Origin: Helicobacter pylori PMSS1
GTDB taxonomy: Bacteria > Campylobacterota > Campylobacteria > Campylobacterales > Arcobacteraceae
Direction of reading: 5' to 3'
Length of the DNA stretch: 64,000 nucleotides
Assembly (NCBI GenBank): GCA_945883785.1
Contig: CAMCYD010000002.1
Location: 45,329 to 109,328, forward strand
In this document: positions 9,262 to 19,418 of the stretch, in pieces
How positions within the stretch are numbered: the stretch's first letter is position 1
Layout: every line of letters begins with the position of its first letter
Position numbers and translations under genes: made by a program
The notes under the pieces: generated by a model
Database searches by the model: none
What the model was told of the DNA's origin: nothing
The model's input: the letters and a program-made list of their open reading frames with translations, nothing else

Positions 9262-11724
9262 TCACAAAGCACAATCTGCAGATTGTATTTTGGTTAAATT
9301 TGCACTTATAAATCTATAGCCTGAAAATATGTTTTTAGTTTCACTACTTTTTGAAAAAGTTGGCACATAGGAAACATCGCCAACAAGCTGATTGTCAACC
9401 ATTATTTCCAAGGTTACAGTTCCATTTTTTGTCTCTATTTGTACCAAATCGCCCTCACTAAATCCTATTTTTACTATAAATTCATTTGAAACATACAATG
9501 CTGTTTTAAATTTTTCCAACTGTCTTGCAACTGCTGTAAATTCATTAAATTGATTTATTGGATTTGCATTATAAATAATTAGCCCCTCAAGTTTTGCTTC
9601 ACTTACTTTCGTTACAACTTCATTCCAAGCTACATTTTGAGAAGGCAATAGATAACCTCTTTTTTCTTCTCTTGCATTTGTAAAATAATTTTCTAGTTTT
9701 TCAAATGGGATTTTTTCAAATATTTCACTTGTATAATCAATCGTATATTTTACTTTTTTCGCTAAAAGTTCATTTGCAATATCATTTAAAGTATAGCCTT
9801 TATAAGAGATTGCAGCATTTGTTGGAACTACTCTTTTATCAATATTTACAAAAGTTCCCTCTTGTTGATTTAATGTTGGCATATCAAGAGTTCCGTCTCC
9901 TAAAGCACTGATTTCAACATCAGCTTTCATATTGTATCCGATGGTTTTTCCACTTGCTTTTTCATCCAAGTCACAAAGCAAACTAACTCCTAAAGTATTT
10001 GTAGAAGTTGGTACAATAACAACATCAAAAGAAGTATATTTTTCTATTAAGCCACAAAGTTTTGCTAAATTTTCAGCTCTTTCGTGGCTGTACAAATCCG
10101 CTCCAACAACTAAAGTAAAAGTATCTTTTTTCTCCAACATTGCAGTAATTGTTTCAAGTAAAATATCATCACTCCCAATCATCTCTAAAAGTTTCGTAGT
10201 TATATAACTTTCCTCTTTTGAAACTTTTTTAGAAATCTCTTTTGTAACTTCCTTGTCTTCGCCAGTTGCTTCATCTTTCACTATTTCAGTAACTTTCTCT
10301 TTTATAACTTCAGTAACTGTTTTTGTTTTTGTGATTTTTAAACTTTCAAGGTATGAAGCAATTTCATTTGGCAAGTTTGTTCCAAAAATATCAAGTAAAA
10401 GATATAAAATAGCCTCTTCACAAAGTGGGGCATGAAAAACTGTTTCAATTGTTTTTCCTTTTTTCCCAAATCCTTCTACCGTACTGTCTCCGAGCGGATG
10501 AAAATATAAACCTGCACCTTTGTTTAATGAAATTGAATTATTAAAAGCGTATCTAACTGATGGTGCATCTGATTTAAAATAACTTCCAACAGAAACTACA
10601 AAGTTGCTATCATGTAGTTTTTTTAAATCTCCACTGTAAAGTGATTTTCCAGTGATTGAACTAAAATGATTTAGAAAGGTTTTGTAAGCAAAAGCATCAT
10701 CATTTACAAGTTTCAATCCGAGTTCTGATTTTAATTTTTGCAAAATGAAAGCTTCTTCGTTTGTGATAAAACTATTAAAAATTATAGTTTCACTATTTTT
10801 AAATGCTTCAACTACTTTTTTAAATGCCACCTCATCTTTTGTTTCTACAGTATTTGAATAATCAAACCCAAATCTAGCAGCTCCACTCAAACTTGTGTAG
10901 TGTGCATCATTTGTAACTCTATAAATCATATTTGTTTCATCTTTGATACTTTTGTGCTTCACTTCATAATAAAGCAATGAACAATCTGAACTATACGGAT
11001 TTGAAGCTGGTATTTTTGTAAGTTCCCAAGCATTTGAAGTATATTTAAAATCACTACTTACCAATGCCCCAACAGGACAAACAGAGATACATTCACCACA
11101 ATGAATACACTTATCTTCTTCAAAACTTATAAGATTTTTGTTAAGTTTATTCCACATTGAATAAGCATCTTTTGGCATATTGTCTTTATAACTTTTGTCT
11201 AAAGCTTCGCTTCCTCTAACTGTTGTACCGAGTGCATTTGAACCAATCATATCTTTACAAATAGTCACACACTTTTCACAAACGATACAAAGTCCAGGGT
11301 CATAACTCATCACACCCCAATGTTTTGTGTCCCTAAGTACATCTTTTACAGCATAATTTTGTTTATCTACACCCATATAAAGTGTGTAATTTTGAAGTTC
11401 GCACTCTCCGCTTTGGTCGCACACTCCACATTGTAAAGGATGATTTACATCATAAACTTCCATTATTGCTCGTCTTTCAACTTCAATATTTTCTGTTTTT
11501 GTAGTGATTTCCATCCCATCTTTTACTTTTGCATTGCAGGCGTAAATTTGTTTTCCGCCTGATTCAACCAAACACAATCTACAAGCTAAAGTTGGTGAAC
11601 ATCTTGTCAAATAACACATTGCAGGGATAAATATATCATTTGCTCTTGCGACATTTAGTATGTATTCTCCATCTTTTGTAAGACATTCTTTACCATCAAT
11701 TTTTACAGTAATCAAATCACTCAT
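9262..11724 (-). CDS. nuoG: NADH-quinone oxidoreductase subunit G, paralogue 2
   Basis: Likely start MSDLITVKIDG (track ORF begins upstream); 2Fe-2S motif MCYLTRCSPTLACRLC, HPLQCGVCDQSGEC, CIVCEKCVTIC, CIHCGECISVCPVGAL. Confidence 0.9.
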   Translation of the reverse strand: MSDLITVKIDGKECLTKDGEYILNVARANDIFIPAMCYLTRCSPTLACRLCLVESGGKQIYACNAKVKDGMEITTKTENIEVERRAIMEVYDVNHPLQCGVCDQSGECELQNYTLYMGVDKQNYAVKDVLRDTKHWGVMSYDPGLCIVCEKCVTICKDMIGSNALGTTVRGSEALDKSYKDNMPKDAYSMWNKLNKNLISFEEDKCIHCGECISVCPVGALVSSDFKYTSNAWELTKIPASNPYSSDCSLLYYEVKHKSIKDETNMIYRVTNDAHYTSLSGAARFGFDYSNTVETKDEVAFKKVVEAFKNSETIIFNSFITNEEAFILQKLKSELGLKLVNDDAFAYKTFLNHFSSITGKSLYSGDLKKLHDSNFVVSVGSYFKSDAPSVRYAFNNSISLNKGAGLYFHPLGDSTVEGFGKKGKTIETVFHAPLCEEAILYLLLDIFGTNLPNEIASYLESLKITKTKTVTEVIKEKVTEIVKDEATGEDKEVTKEISKKVSKEESYITTKLLEMIGSDDILLETITAMLEKKDTFTLVVGADLYSHERAENLAKLCGLIEKYTSFDVVIVPTSTNTLGVSLLCDLDEKASGKTIGYNMKADVEISALGDGTLDMPTLNQQEGTFVNIDKRVVPTNAAISYKGYTLNDIANELLAKKVKYTIDYTSEIFEKIPFEKLENYFTNAREEKRGYLLPSQNVAWNEVVTKVSEAKLEGLIIYNANPINQFNEFTAVARQLEKFKTALYVSNEFIVKIGFSEGDLVQIETKNGTVTLEIMVDNQLVGDVSYVPTFSKSSETKNIFSGYRFISANLTKIQSADCAL

Positions 11725-13978
11725 CACCCACAACCTTTTCAATTTTAACTCTTTTAAATCTATACCCTGACGGTATCAAATCATCACTTAATCCATCATC
11801 AAAAGTAGGATAAAGTGCGATTGTCCCTTTTATCGTTGTATCAATTTTAAACATTTTGGTTTTTACTTGATTTCCGTAAATAATATTTACTTTATCTCCA
11901 GCCTTGATTTTAGCAGCTATTGCAAAAGATGCACTTCCTCTTAAATGAGTATCCGATTGCAAAAGAAGCGATTTTCCAGTTGCTTTATTAAACTGATGCA
12001 ATGGCTCACATCTATAAATGACACTTCCATTGTATGTTTCAAGCTCTTCCACTTCAGCAGGAACTTCATCAGCTGTAACTACTTCAAACCGATGCAAAGA
12101 GTATCCTCTTAAATCAGTTCCGTATTTGTCATATCCATTTTTCATAGCATCAAATTTTATAGTTTTAAATTCTTTTTGAAGTCCAAGAAGTTCAGTATAA
12201 TCTATTGTATTTATTTTTTTATTGTCTAATATCTCATTTGCCAAATCATTGAGACAATACCCATCAAATGGAAGTGCTGCATTTGTATTGATAATTTTTA
12301 AATCGAGTCCAACAAAAGTCCCCTCTTGCTGATTTAAAGCTGGCACGTTAAAGTCTCCATTGCCATCATTTGAAATAATATAATCCCCAATTTCATTGTA
12401 TCCCACAACTGTACCTTCGGTTTTTGCTTCCACATCACACAAAAGTGCAACACCTAAGGTATTTGTAAAAGGCGGTATTAAAAGAACTTTAAATTTGCCA
12501 TATTTTTCAAGTAGCGCTACAAATTTGGCTATATTTTCTCCTCTTTTATGTCCATAAATATCGGTTCCAATGATAATAACTTTATCTTTTTTTCGAGTAA
12601 ATTTATCTTTTATACGATCAATCTCTTCCTCTCCAACACTTGATTCTCCACTTAAATAACCAACATCTAAATCTTCTAAATATTCTTGTATACTTTTTGG
12701 TGCATTTGTGATGAAAGTTTTGCAAAGCATTGCTAAAATAGCTTCTTCGCTTCCAACTTCATACTTTACAAATTGAGTATATTTATTTGATAAAGCGATA
12801 TCATCAAGTGGATGCATATAGATAAACTCTGCTCTTTTTTTCTTTGTGGCGATATTTACACTATATTTTACCCCAGGATTATCTCGGCTTATTCTAGTCC
12901 CTATCATTATAATACCATCGCTTGAAGCTACCGTTTGATTTGTTGCACTATAAAGATTTTCACCGATAGTAGTATTATATGCTTGTAAGAACTTTTTATA
13001 ATTATAAGCATCTTCATTTACAAGTTTTATCCCAAGTTTTTCTTTGAGTTTTTGCAAAATCATTGCCTCTTCATTTGTGATATATGAGTTAAACTTGATG
13101 CTATCACAAGCTTTAAGAGCCTCAATTGCACTATCAAATTCCTCTTTGCTTTTACTTACATTTTTATTTTCAAACTCAAATCCAAATCTCCCAGCCCCGC
13201 AGAGTGTAGAAAATTCAAAATCATTTTTTACCCTTGCAATTTTCGTACCATATTTCACATCATAAATCAAAGCACATCCGCTACTACAATGTGCACAAGT
13301 TGCTGGTATTTTGGCACTTTCCCAAGCATTTGAACTATATTTGTATGGATTTGAAACCAAAGCCCCAACAGGACAAACAGAGATACAATCTCCACACTGC
13401 TCACATCGTGACATTTTGATATCAATCGTTGATTTATAACCACCCGGTTTGATATAAAGTGCTGCTGTTCCAATAATTTCGTTGCAAGTATGGACACATT
13501 TTTCACACATAATACAAAGGCTTGGGTCATATCCCAAAACACCCCATTTTTTTTGTTTGCGATTCAAATCAATAGCTGCGAATTGTTGTGAATCTACTTT
13601 AAATTCTAAAGTTTTATTTTGTAAATCACACTCACCACTTTTATCGCAAACACCACACTGCAGGGGATGATTTACATCATAAAGCTTCATAATATTCGTT
13701 CTGTGACGAACAAGTTCCTCATTATTTGTAGTAACGACAGCTCCATTTACTGCTTTTTCTTGGCAACTTAAGATATTTCCCTCTACACCAGCCACTTTGA
13801 CGGCACACATTCTGCAACTTGCTATCGGAGAAACTTTAGATAAATAGCACATAGTTGGGATATAAATATCATTTTTTCTAGCTATTTGTAAAATTGTTTC
13901 ACCATAAGTTCCTTGACATTCTTTGCCATTAATAACGATAGTGATTAATTTTCCTCTGTGTTCTATTTTTTCACTCAT
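11717..13978 (-). CDS. nuoG: NADH-quinone oxidoreductase subunit G, paralogue 1
   Basis: Likely start MSEKIEHRG; full set of Fe-S motifs including CAHCSSGC...LCGAGRFGFEF. Confidence 0.92.
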   Translation of the reverse strand: MSEKIEHRGKLITIVINGKECQGTYGETILQIARKNDIYIPTMCYLSKVSPIASCRMCAVKVAGVEGNILSCQEKAVNGAVVTTNNEELVRHRTNIMKLYDVNHPLQCGVCDKSGECDLQNKTLEFKVDSQQFAAIDLNRKQKKWGVLGYDPSLCIMCEKCVHTCNEIIGTAALYIKPGGYKSTIDIKMSRCEQCGDCISVCPVGALVSNPYKYSSNAWESAKIPATCAHCSSGCALIYDVKYGTKIARVKNDFEFSTLCGAGRFGFEFENKNVSKSKEEFDSAIEALKACDSIKFNSYITNEEAMILQKLKEKLGIKLVNEDAYNYKKFLQAYNTTIGENLYSATNQTVASSDGIIMIGTRISRDNPGVKYSVNIATKKKRAEFIYMHPLDDIALSNKYTQFVKYEVGSEEAILAMLCKTFITNAPKSIQEYLEDLDVGYLSGESSVGEEEIDRIKDKFTRKKDKVIIIGTDIYGHKRGENIAKFVALLEKYGKFKVLLIPPFTNTLGVALLCDVEAKTEGTVVGYNEIGDYIISNDGNGDFNVPALNQQEGTFVGLDLKIINTNAALPFDGYCLNDLANEILDNKKINTIDYTELLGLQKEFKTIKFDAMKNGYDKYGTDLRGYSLHRFEVVTADEVPAEVEELETYNGSVIYRCEPLHQFNKATGKSLLLQSDTHLRGSASFAIAAKIKAGDKVNIIYGNQVKTKMFKIDTTIKGTIALYPTFDDGLSDDLIPSGYRFKRVKIEKVVGDE

Positions 13979-15990
13979 ATGGCCACCATCCCAAGGTAAT
14001 AACATCTCATACATCTCTCCGCTTCAGCTTGAGCTTCTTCAGCTGTAAAACCAAAATTAACTTCCATATTATTGTGTTTTCTGATTTCAGTTTCTGCTTT
14101 TTCACTCACTTCTCGAGGAAGTCCTGGCATCCAACCTTTGATTTTTTCTTTTTTATTATAAACTTTAAGTTTATTCATATGGTCTTCCATAATCTCTTCA
14201 TCTGTAAGTGTTACTTTTCCATCATAAATATATCTACTTATTACAGATGCTGCTCGTCTAGCTTGTCCAACTGCATTTACAATAGTCATTGGTCCATATT
14301 CACAGTCCCCTGCAGCAAAAAGTCCAAGTCTATTTGTCATGAAATCTTTTCCATTTGTTTGCAAAGTTCCCCACGAAGTCATTGTAAGTTCCCAATCTTT
14401 TGGCAAAATTTGTAAATCAGAACTTTGAGAAACTGCTGGAATCAGATAATCACATTCTATTTCAAAATCTCCGTCATCTCGTTTGACAAGCTCAGCTCTT
14501 CCACCGTTTGGATCAGGAACTAGCTCGTATTGATTTATAAGAAGTGACTTTATGACACCATTTTCATCTCTAATCGTATCAATAGCACTATGAAAAATAA
14601 ATTCAACACCCTCTTCAACTGCCTCTGTATATTCTTCAAAAGTTGTATTTCTTATGATTGTTTTTTCATCTCTTCTATAAAGCATCACAACTCTTTTTGC
14701 ACCCTCTCTAATACTGCATCTCACGACATCCATAGAGGTAAATCCGCCACCAACACACACAACAATTTTATCTTTGAGTTCATTTGAAACTGGGCTTCCT
14801 ATTTTAAATTTATGCCAAAGATTTACCTTATCTAGCATCGCAATAGCACCCCAATATCCAAAATGATTTGGATTTTCGTTTTCACATCTCACTGCTTTTG
14901 AAAGTCTTGCTCCAAACCCAAGAAGTGTCGCATCAAACTCTGTTTCTATCTCTTTCAACCTATCAGCCGTTACTTTATAATTTGGAACTACCGTAACCGT
15001 TTCGAGTTCTGTGACAAGCTTAATATCTTCATTGTATTTATCAAACGGCATCCTATACTCTGGAACTCCAACAGTAACTTCTCCTCCCAAAACAGGTAAT
15101 TCTTCAAAAATAGTAACGCTAATCCCTTGCACTCCAAGATAATAAGCAGCCGTAAGTCCAGCAGGTCCAGCCCCAATAATAGCTACTTTTTTCCCATCAT
15201 TTCGTGGTTTTTGAGGTTTTTGTGGATGTATCCACTCTAACTTATGATCGGTTTCATAATCAGCTCCAATTCTTTTAAGCTCCATAATTGAGATAGGCTC
15301 GTCAAGATTTGCTCTTCTACAAGCTGTTTCGCAAGGATGCGGGCAAACTCTTCCACAAGTATGAGCCAAAGGCATATGTTCTCTTGTCGCACTTAAAGTA
15401 GCACTAAAATCCAAGTCACGAACTCCCTCTATATAAGCAGGAATATCAATATGTGCAGGACACATATCAGTACAGGGTGCAGTGATATTTGCAATATATC
15501 TTGAATCATCCACCAAATACCAAGGTGATTTAGATTTTGTTTCGATAAGCTTTTTAAAATCGTCATTAAAAAACCGAATCATTTGTAAAATAGGAACAGG
15601 AACAGTTTTTCCTATCTCGCATTTACTTGTAGCCATCATCGTGTCACTAATTTCATTAAGGTGTTCTAAATCGCTTTGTTCACCCTCGCCTCTTGCGATT
15701 TTATCAAGCATATCATATAAAATTCGTCCGCCCCATCTTCCAGGAGCACATCTTCCACACATCTCACTATATTCTTGGTATTGCTTTGCATAATTCAATG
15801 CCAATTTTACCACATCTACATCTGAAGTAAAAAGTGCAAATCCATCCCAACCAACAAAAGCTTTTGTGTGGTTTTCTTTATCATACTCAACTGGCAACTT
15901 AGCAGAAGATTCTTTCCATTCTTCAATAGACTCAATATTTCTATTGTCTATGTGTTCTCCTTGCCAAGTTGAAAAATATACTTTACTCAC
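13975..15990 (-). CDS. Complex I electron-input flavoprotein: NuoF C-terminal 4Fe-4S-like domain fused to GltD-like FAD/NAD(P) oxidoreductase
   Basis: SEMCGRCAPGRWGGRILYDMLDKI...SKCEIGKTVPVPILQMIRFFNDDF (NuoF N3-like), then CTDMCPAHIDIPAYIEGV...CGRVCPHPCETACRR...KKVAIIGAGPAGLTAAYYL (GltD-like). Confidence 0.88.
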   Translation of the reverse strand: MSKVYFSTWQGEHIDNRNIESIEEWKESSAKLPVEYDKENHTKAFVGWDGFALFTSDVDVVKLALNYAKQYQEYSEMCGRCAPGRWGGRILYDMLDKIARGEGEQSDLEHLNEISDTMMATSKCEIGKTVPVPILQMIRFFNDDFKKLIETKSKSPWYLVDDSRYIANITAPCTDMCPAHIDIPAYIEGVRDLDFSATLSATREHMPLAHTCGRVCPHPCETACRRANLDEPISIMELKRIGADYETDHKLEWIHPQKPQKPRNDGKKVAIIGAGPAGLTAAYYLGVQGISVTIFEELPVLGGEVTVGVPEYRMPFDKYNEDIKLVTELETVTVVPNYKVTADRLKEIETEFDATLLGFGARLSKAVRCENENPNHFGYWGAIAMLDKVNLWHKFKIGSPVSNELKDKIVVCVGGGFTSMDVVRCSIREGAKRVVMLYRRDEKTIIRNTTFEEYTEAVEEGVEFIFHSAIDTIRDENGVIKSLLINQYELVPDPNGGRAELVKRDDGDFEIECDYLIPAVSQSSDLQILPKDWELTMTSWGTLQTNGKDFMTNRLGLFAAGDCEYGPMTIVNAVGQARRAASVISRYIYDGKVTLTDEEIMEDHMNKLKVYNKKEKIKGWMPGLPREVSEKAETEIRKHNNMEVNFGFTAEEAQAEAERCMRCYYLGMVAI

Positions 15991-15998
15991 AAGTTTTC

Positions 15999-16262
15999 CT
16001 ACTCTTCTTCGACATTTGCAACAAGTGTATTATCTAATGTATTTTTAATCACAACAGTCCAATCTACTTCGTTGAATTTTAAAGAATTCATCAAAGTCCA
16101 ATTATTTTCTTTCACTATATCAGCTACTTTTTGTATAGCTGTAAAATCACCAATTTCAAATAAAAATATCCCATTTTCATCTTGTGATATTTCACTGTTC
16201 ATAAGCTCTACCAATCTTGGTATAAAATTTTCACCATGGTTTCTTAAATCATATCTTTTCAT
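15999..16262 (-). CDS. Small NuoE-position protein (Campylobacterota-type complex I accessory subunit)
   Basis: Internal start MKRYDLRNHGENFIPRLVELMNSE; located between nuoD and the flavoprotein; no thioredoxin-like NuoE Cys motif. Confidence 0.75.
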   Translation of the reverse strand: MKRYDLRNHGENFIPRLVELMNSEISQDENGIFLFEIGDFTAIQKVADIVKENNWTLMNSLKFNEVDWTVVIKNTLDNTLVANVEEE

Positions 16263-16275
16263 TTTATACCCCTTA

Positions 16276-17502
16276 CTACCTGTCAATTTCGCCAAAAACG
16301 ATATTAAGGTTACCAATAATAGTAACAACATCGGCAAGTTGATGCCCTGGAAGTAAATCTTGTAATAATCCTGTATGCCAAAAACTTGGTGCTCTTAATT
16401 TCATTCTGTATGGATAAGGGCTTCCGTCACTCACGATATAAAATCCAAGTTCCCCTTTTGGAGATTCAGTAGCCACATACACTTCACCAACAGGTGGTCT
16501 CATCCCTTGTGTCACAAGTACAAAATGTTGCATCAAAGAATAATTTTGAGTCATCATCTCCTCTTTTGAAGCAGAAATATATTGAGGCGCATGAGCCATA
16601 AGTTTTCTATCGCTCTCATGATACATTGGAATAAGTTGTTTTAAAATTCTCATAGATTGGTGCATTTCAGCCATATGGAGCTTGTACCTTCCATAACTAT
16701 CGCAAGTTTCAGAATATGGCACATCAAATTCTAGTTTGGAATACAATCCGTATGGCATCTCTTTTCTCAAATCCCATTTTACTCCACTTCCTCGCAGAAT
16801 AAGTCCCGTACATCCCCATGATTTAGCCATCTCTTTTGAAACAACTCCTACATTTTCTAGTCTCATTCTCCAAATTCTATTAGTTGTCAAAAGACCTTCA
16901 TAAACTTTAATTTGTTCAGTCAAAATGCCCATAAATTTTTCTAACTTTTCAATCCAATTCTTTGGTAAATCAAGAGGAACTCCACCAATTCTTACGCTAC
17001 TATGAGTAAGTCTAGCTCCACAATAATCTTCCATTAAGTCCATTGCAAATTCTCTTTCTCTAAATGCATATAAGAAAACAGACATCGCTCCAACATCAAG
17101 GGCATGTGTTGCAAGCCAAAATAAGTGTGAAATAATTCTATTAATTTCAACCAACATCGTTCTAATCACTTCAGCTCTCATCGGTGCTTCAATCCCAAGA
17201 AGTTTTTCAACCGCAAGTGCATAACCATAGTTATTTGATGTTGCAGCGATGTAATCCATCCTGTCTGTTGTAGGTAAAAATTCGTTATAAATCATATTTT
17301 CACCCATCTTTTCCATCCCTCTATGAAGATAACCAACATCAGGATGAGCTTTTATAACCTCTTCTCCTTGTAGTTCAAGAATAAGTCTAAGTTGACCATG
17401 AGCTGATGGATGTTGTGGTCCAAAATTAACAACCATAGTGTTATCATCTCTTTCAAATGCGATATTTTCAAAAAAAGGTTTTAGTCTGTTTGTTTGTTGC
17501 AT
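16276..17502 (-). CDS. nuoD: NADH-quinone oxidoreductase subunit D
   Basis: [25 protein letters not shown]-term [12 protein letters not shown]. Confidence 0.97.
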   Translation of the reverse strand: MQQTNRLKPFFENIAFERDDNTMVVNFGPQHPSAHGQLRLILELQGEEVIKAHPDVGYLHRGMEKMGENMIYNEFLPTTDRMDYIAATSNNYGYALAVEKLLGIEAPMRAEVIRTMLVEINRIISHLFWLATHALDVGAMSVFLYAFREREFAMDLMEDYCGARLTHSSVRIGGVPLDLPKNWIEKLEKFMGILTEQIKVYEGLLTTNRIWRMRLENVGVVSKEMAKSWGCTGLILRGSGVKWDLRKEMPYGLYSKLEFDVPYSETCDSYGRYKLHMAEMHQSMRILKQLIPMYHESDRKLMAHAPQYISASKEEMMTQNYSLMQHFVLVTQGMRPPVGEVYVATESPKGELGFYIVSDGSPYPYRMKLRAPSFWHTGLLQDLLPGHQLADVVTIIGNLNIVFGEIDR

Positions 17503-17504
17503 AT

Positions 17505-18326
17505 CTATCTTCTTTCTTTTAATTGTGTAGGTTTAATTTCATCAAATGGAGTTACGAGTGGGATTCCAAAAATTTTAATTCCACCCTCTTCTTGGTATCT
17601 TATAGGAGTTTCAGGTTCATCTCCATCTCGAATATCAGTTCCAAACGGTACTTCATGACCTAGTCTTGCAAATCTTGTAGTATCATATCTATCAATTTTA
17701 GCAGCATCTCTTTGTTCTTCTCCAATAGTTTCTCTAGCCTCTTTTCCAAAAATTTTATCAACTTCATACCATCTAGCAGCTTCATCGCCATGAAGTGGGT
17801 ATGTTTTGAGAAGTGGATGCCCTTGCCAATCATCTGGCATCAAAATTCTTTTCATATAGGGATGATTATTTGCGACAATTCCAAACATATCATACATCTC
17901 TCTTTCACTCCAATCGGCCATTCTAAAAAGTGGGTTTACCGACTCAATAGCTTCTCCAACTTTTACAAAAGTTTTGATTCGTAATCTTTTTCTTTTTGAT
18001 GTTGATAACATTTCGTAAAATATCTCAAAGCCCCCTTTTGTGGCTACATAATCAATAGCACTCAGCTCAACAAGTAAATCATAAGCTAATATCTCTTTTG
18101 CATGTTTGATAGCTACAATATTATCTTTTGGTGCTATCCACATAACCAAATGGTCTAACTCTAAATAAACATCATTCACAGTAACTTTTTTTGTCAAGCT
18201 AAGATAATCGTTACTAAAAACTGAATCGTTATAAACAGACTTTCTAGGTATCGTAGGGGTTACATAAAATCTATCATTATAATACGATTTTTTTTGTACA
18301 TTTTCTTTTGATTGATAGGCTCTCAT
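17505..18326 (-). CDS. nuoC: NADH-quinone oxidoreductase subunit C
   Basis: [39 protein letters not shown]. Confidence 0.95.
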   Translation of the reverse strand: MRAYQSKENVQKKSYYNDRFYVTPTIPRKSVYNDSVFSNDYLSLTKKVTVNDVYLELDHLVMWIAPKDNIVAIKHAKEILAYDLLVELSAIDYVATKGGFEIFYEMLSTSKRKRLRIKTFVKVGEAIESVNPLFRMADWSEREMYDMFGIVANNHPYMKRILMPDDWQGHPLLKTYPLHGDEAARWYEVDKIFGKEARETIGEEQRDAAKIDRYDTTRFARLGHEVPFGTDIRDGDEPETPIRYQEEGGIKIFGIPLVTPFDEIKPTQLKERR

Positions 18327-18856
18327 TATATTAACCTTTTTACTTTTTGAGCCAAACTACAAGGTTGACTTCTTATTTTTTTTTGCAACATCATTAGTGC
18401 ATACTGAAGTGTTTCTGGTCTTGGCGCACACCCAGGAAGATAAATATCTACAGGAATAACTCTGTCAGCTCCTTGAACAGTAGCATAAGTATTAAACATA
18501 CCGCCAGTATTTGCACAACTTCCCATACTTATAACCCATTTAGGATCAGGCATTTGGTCGTACAATCTTCTTAAAAACTCTGCATGTTTTTTTGTCAATG
18601 TTCCAGCAATAACAAGAACATCTGATTGTCTTGGACTTGCTCTAAAAATAGTACCAAATCTATCAAAGTCAAATCTTGAAGCACCTGTTGCCATCATCTC
18701 GATAGCACAACAAGCCAAACCATAAGTCATCGGCCATAAAGAGTTACTTCGTCCAAAATTTACTAATTTATCTACAGTAGTCAGTGCGATAGGTGCACCC
18801 CCGTTTGATAAATATTTTACTTCATGCTGTGCCATTCTAAAGCTCCTTTTTTCCAT
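18326..18856 (-). CDS. nuoB: NADH-quinone oxidoreductase subunit B
   Basis: [29 protein letters not shown]; start probably internal (MAQHEVKYL). Confidence 0.96.
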   Translation of the reverse strand: MEKRSFRMAQHEVKYLSNGGAPIALTTVDKLVNFGRSNSLWPMTYGLACCAIEMMATGASRFDFDRFGTIFRASPRQSDVLVIAGTLTKKHAEFLRRLYDQMPDPKWVISMGSCANTGGMFNTYATVQGADRVIPVDIYLPGCAPRPETLQYALMMLQKKIRSQPCSLAQKVKRLI

Positions 18857-19206
18857 GCATACACAAATCCAATGGTAAGCAATACTATAAATAAAATCAT
18901 CTCAACAAAACCAAACATACCAAGGACTTTAAAGTTAACAGCCCAAGGAAACATAAATATTATCTCTACATCAAAAAGTATAAATAATAATGCCATCAAA
19001 TAAAACTGCACTGAAATTGTATTAGGTTGTTTTGTGACCTCTGGTCCGCACTCATAAATAGTGCATTTTAACTTTTCTGTATCAAGTCTCGCAAGTTTTC
19101 TACTGATAAATCTTGATGCCATAGTGGTAGCGGTAAATGCACCAAATGTCAACAAAAACATCACAAATGCCCCAAAATAAGGATGAGCAAAATCCATATG
19201 TTCCAT
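18817..19206 (-). CDS. nuoA: NADH-quinone oxidoreductase subunit A
   Basis: [39 protein letters not shown]. Confidence 0.95.
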   Translation of the reverse strand: MEHMDFAHPYFGAFVMFLLTFGAFTATTMASRFISRKLARLDTEKLKCTIYECGPEVTKQPNTISVQFYLMALLFILFDVEIIFMFPWAVNFKVLGMFGFVEMILFIVLLTIGFVYAWKKGALEWHSMK

Positions 19207-19326
19207 ATTTCCCCCTAAAATTAACTATTTCTTTTCAAAATGTTATACAAATAAGCTTTATATTAGCAAAATCTCATTAAATATTTTCTTACTATTCTTT
19301 TTAAAAATGCTATTCAAAGATCTATT

Positions 19327-19343
19327 TGTAACGGAAAGTTACA
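19327..19343. promoter_or_regulatory. Dyad TGTAAC-GGAAA-GTTACA in the nuoA/pabB divergent intergenic region
   Basis: Perfect 6-5-6 inverted repeat read directly from sequence; function inferred. Confidence 0.35.
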
Positions 19344-19418
19344 TTGTAGTTGTAATTCTGTTATTAATATTTCTCACAAGCTTTTCAATATATAATTTCC
19401 AAAAAATGAGGTAATTCT

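Noticed and set aside
13267-13542. 91-aa minus-strand ORF inside nuoG1
   Set aside because: Alternative frame of a well-supported nuoG; no independent evidence.
14029-14787. Several plus-strand ORFs rich in Phe/Ser/Cys opposite the flavoprotein gene
   Set aside because: Antisense to a conserved coding region; composition is that expected from reverse-complement AT-rich coding DNA.
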